A stretch of 64,000 bases of DNA from Eubacterium sp. AF22-8LB (GTDB lineage: Bacteria; Bacillota_I; Bacilli_A; Erysipelotrichales; Erysipelotrichaceae): positions 132,243-196,242 of the forward strand of contig NZ_QRVI01000001.1 of NCBI RefSeq assembly GCF_003458715.1, in the 5' to 3' direction. Under the pieces are notes generated by a model. That model saw only the letters and a program-made list of their open reading frames with translations. It did no database searches and had not been told where the DNA came from. This document shows, piece by piece, positions 63,849-64,000 of the stretch. A program made the position numbers and the translations under genes. Within the stretch, counting starts at the first letter, position 1, and each line of letters starts with the position of its first letter.

Positions 63849-63880
63849 AATAAACCTCCTTATGATAATTATTATACCAT

Positions 63881-63892
63881 AAACAAATGTTC
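63881..63892 (-). promoter_or_regulatory. SOS (LexA/DinR) box before uvrA
   Basis: On the minus strand GAACATTTGTTT matches the Gram-positive SOS consensus GAACNNNNGTTY, and it sits just upstream of a TATAAT (63876-63871), 33 bases before the start. Confidence 0.75.
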
Positions 63893-63960
63893 AAGAATTG
63901 TGAAATGAATATGTATAATATATCTTATGACTTATGTCATCAGAAAAGGCAAAAAAAAGG

Positions 63961-64000
63961 ACCCGGCAGCTAGCTATCTTCGCAGGGGCAAGCCCAACTA
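63961..64000 (-). rRNA. 5S rRNA, 3' end (partial)
   Basis: On the minus strand TAGTTGGGCTTGCCCCTGCG then AAGATAGCTAGCTGCCGGGT is the 3' third of Firmicutes 5S rRNA, followed by CCTTTTTTTT as terminator. The rest lies beyond the window, so an rRNA operon ends about 110 bases before uvrA on the same strand. Confidence 0.85.

Noticed and set aside
63862..63878. Fur-box-like TGATAATTATTATAC at uvrA
   Set aside because: It overlaps the -10 and is explained by AT-rich promoter sequence.

Overview
The window is AT-rich, densely packed DNA from a Gram-positive, low-GC Bacillota. The gene set (T-box and TPP leaders, HPr kinase, FtsH behind a CIRCE, a DarA-type c-di-AMP receptor, PTS with a PRD activator, class II aldolases, a LexA-type box at uvrA) and its anaerobic, fermentative flavour suggest a gut Erysipelotrichia-like Firmicute. 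That placement is inference from gene content; no taxonomic search was possible.

Layout. 1-5200: the end of an unrecognised gene, a TPP-riboswitch thiD-cytX operon, then a T-box leader driving a brnQ gene cut off after about 177 codons and fused to an N-terminally truncated tyrosine recombinase plus a MobC-like RHH gene, a scar of a mobile element. 5200-14450 (minus): rarA, the t6A genes tsaE-tsaB-rimI-tsaD, three further genes of which two are domain fusions (GNAT + gamma-carbonic anhydrase; beta-hydroxyacid dehydrogenase + HAD phosphatase), and guaA. 14500-17600 (minus): MATE exporter, cytidylate kinase-like gene and pyrE, with two structured leader regions I could not assign with certainty. 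17700-21800 (plus): CBS protein, CorC-type protein, xpt, DUF885 lipoprotein.

21800-25720 is the most degenerate stretch: an AAA_14/DUF4143 ATPase with three 33-nt-phased repeats in front, three 51-nt degenerate tandem repeats, and the ruins of a hexuronate-catabolism locus (3' end of uxaC, an intact LacI regulator with two palindromic operators, 5' end of uxaA, 3' end of kdgK). 25870-32880 (minus) is an intact PTS sugar system: PRD activator-IIA, then IIB-IIC-two aldolases-ROK kinase, with about six copies of a TTTAATGTGGTA-type site near both promoters and a cre.

33000-50600 is mostly housekeeping: acylphosphatase, PfkB sugar kinase, ftsH with CIRCE, a 1067-residue soluble hybrid histidine kinase, DAHP synthase, nitroreductase, M32 carboxypeptidase, an orphan antitoxin-like gene, panE, VanZ-like protein, GGCT, trxA, HAD, purF, AI-2E transporter and a SIS protein. 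50600-64000 carries tRNA-Thr(UGU) and tRNA-Leu(CAG), pepT, purD-fhs, darA, an Ig/NodB polysaccharide deacetylase, a PocR-domain protein, and the overlapping operon uvrA-hprK-[lgt::ppaX fusion]-trxB, ending in the 3' end of a 5S rRNA gene.

The strongest candidates for something not well described are the mutually exclusive hairpins in front of the cytidylate kinase-like gene, the tandem look-alike hairpins in front of the MATE gene, the phased repeats before the DUF4143 ATPase, and the fused enzymes.
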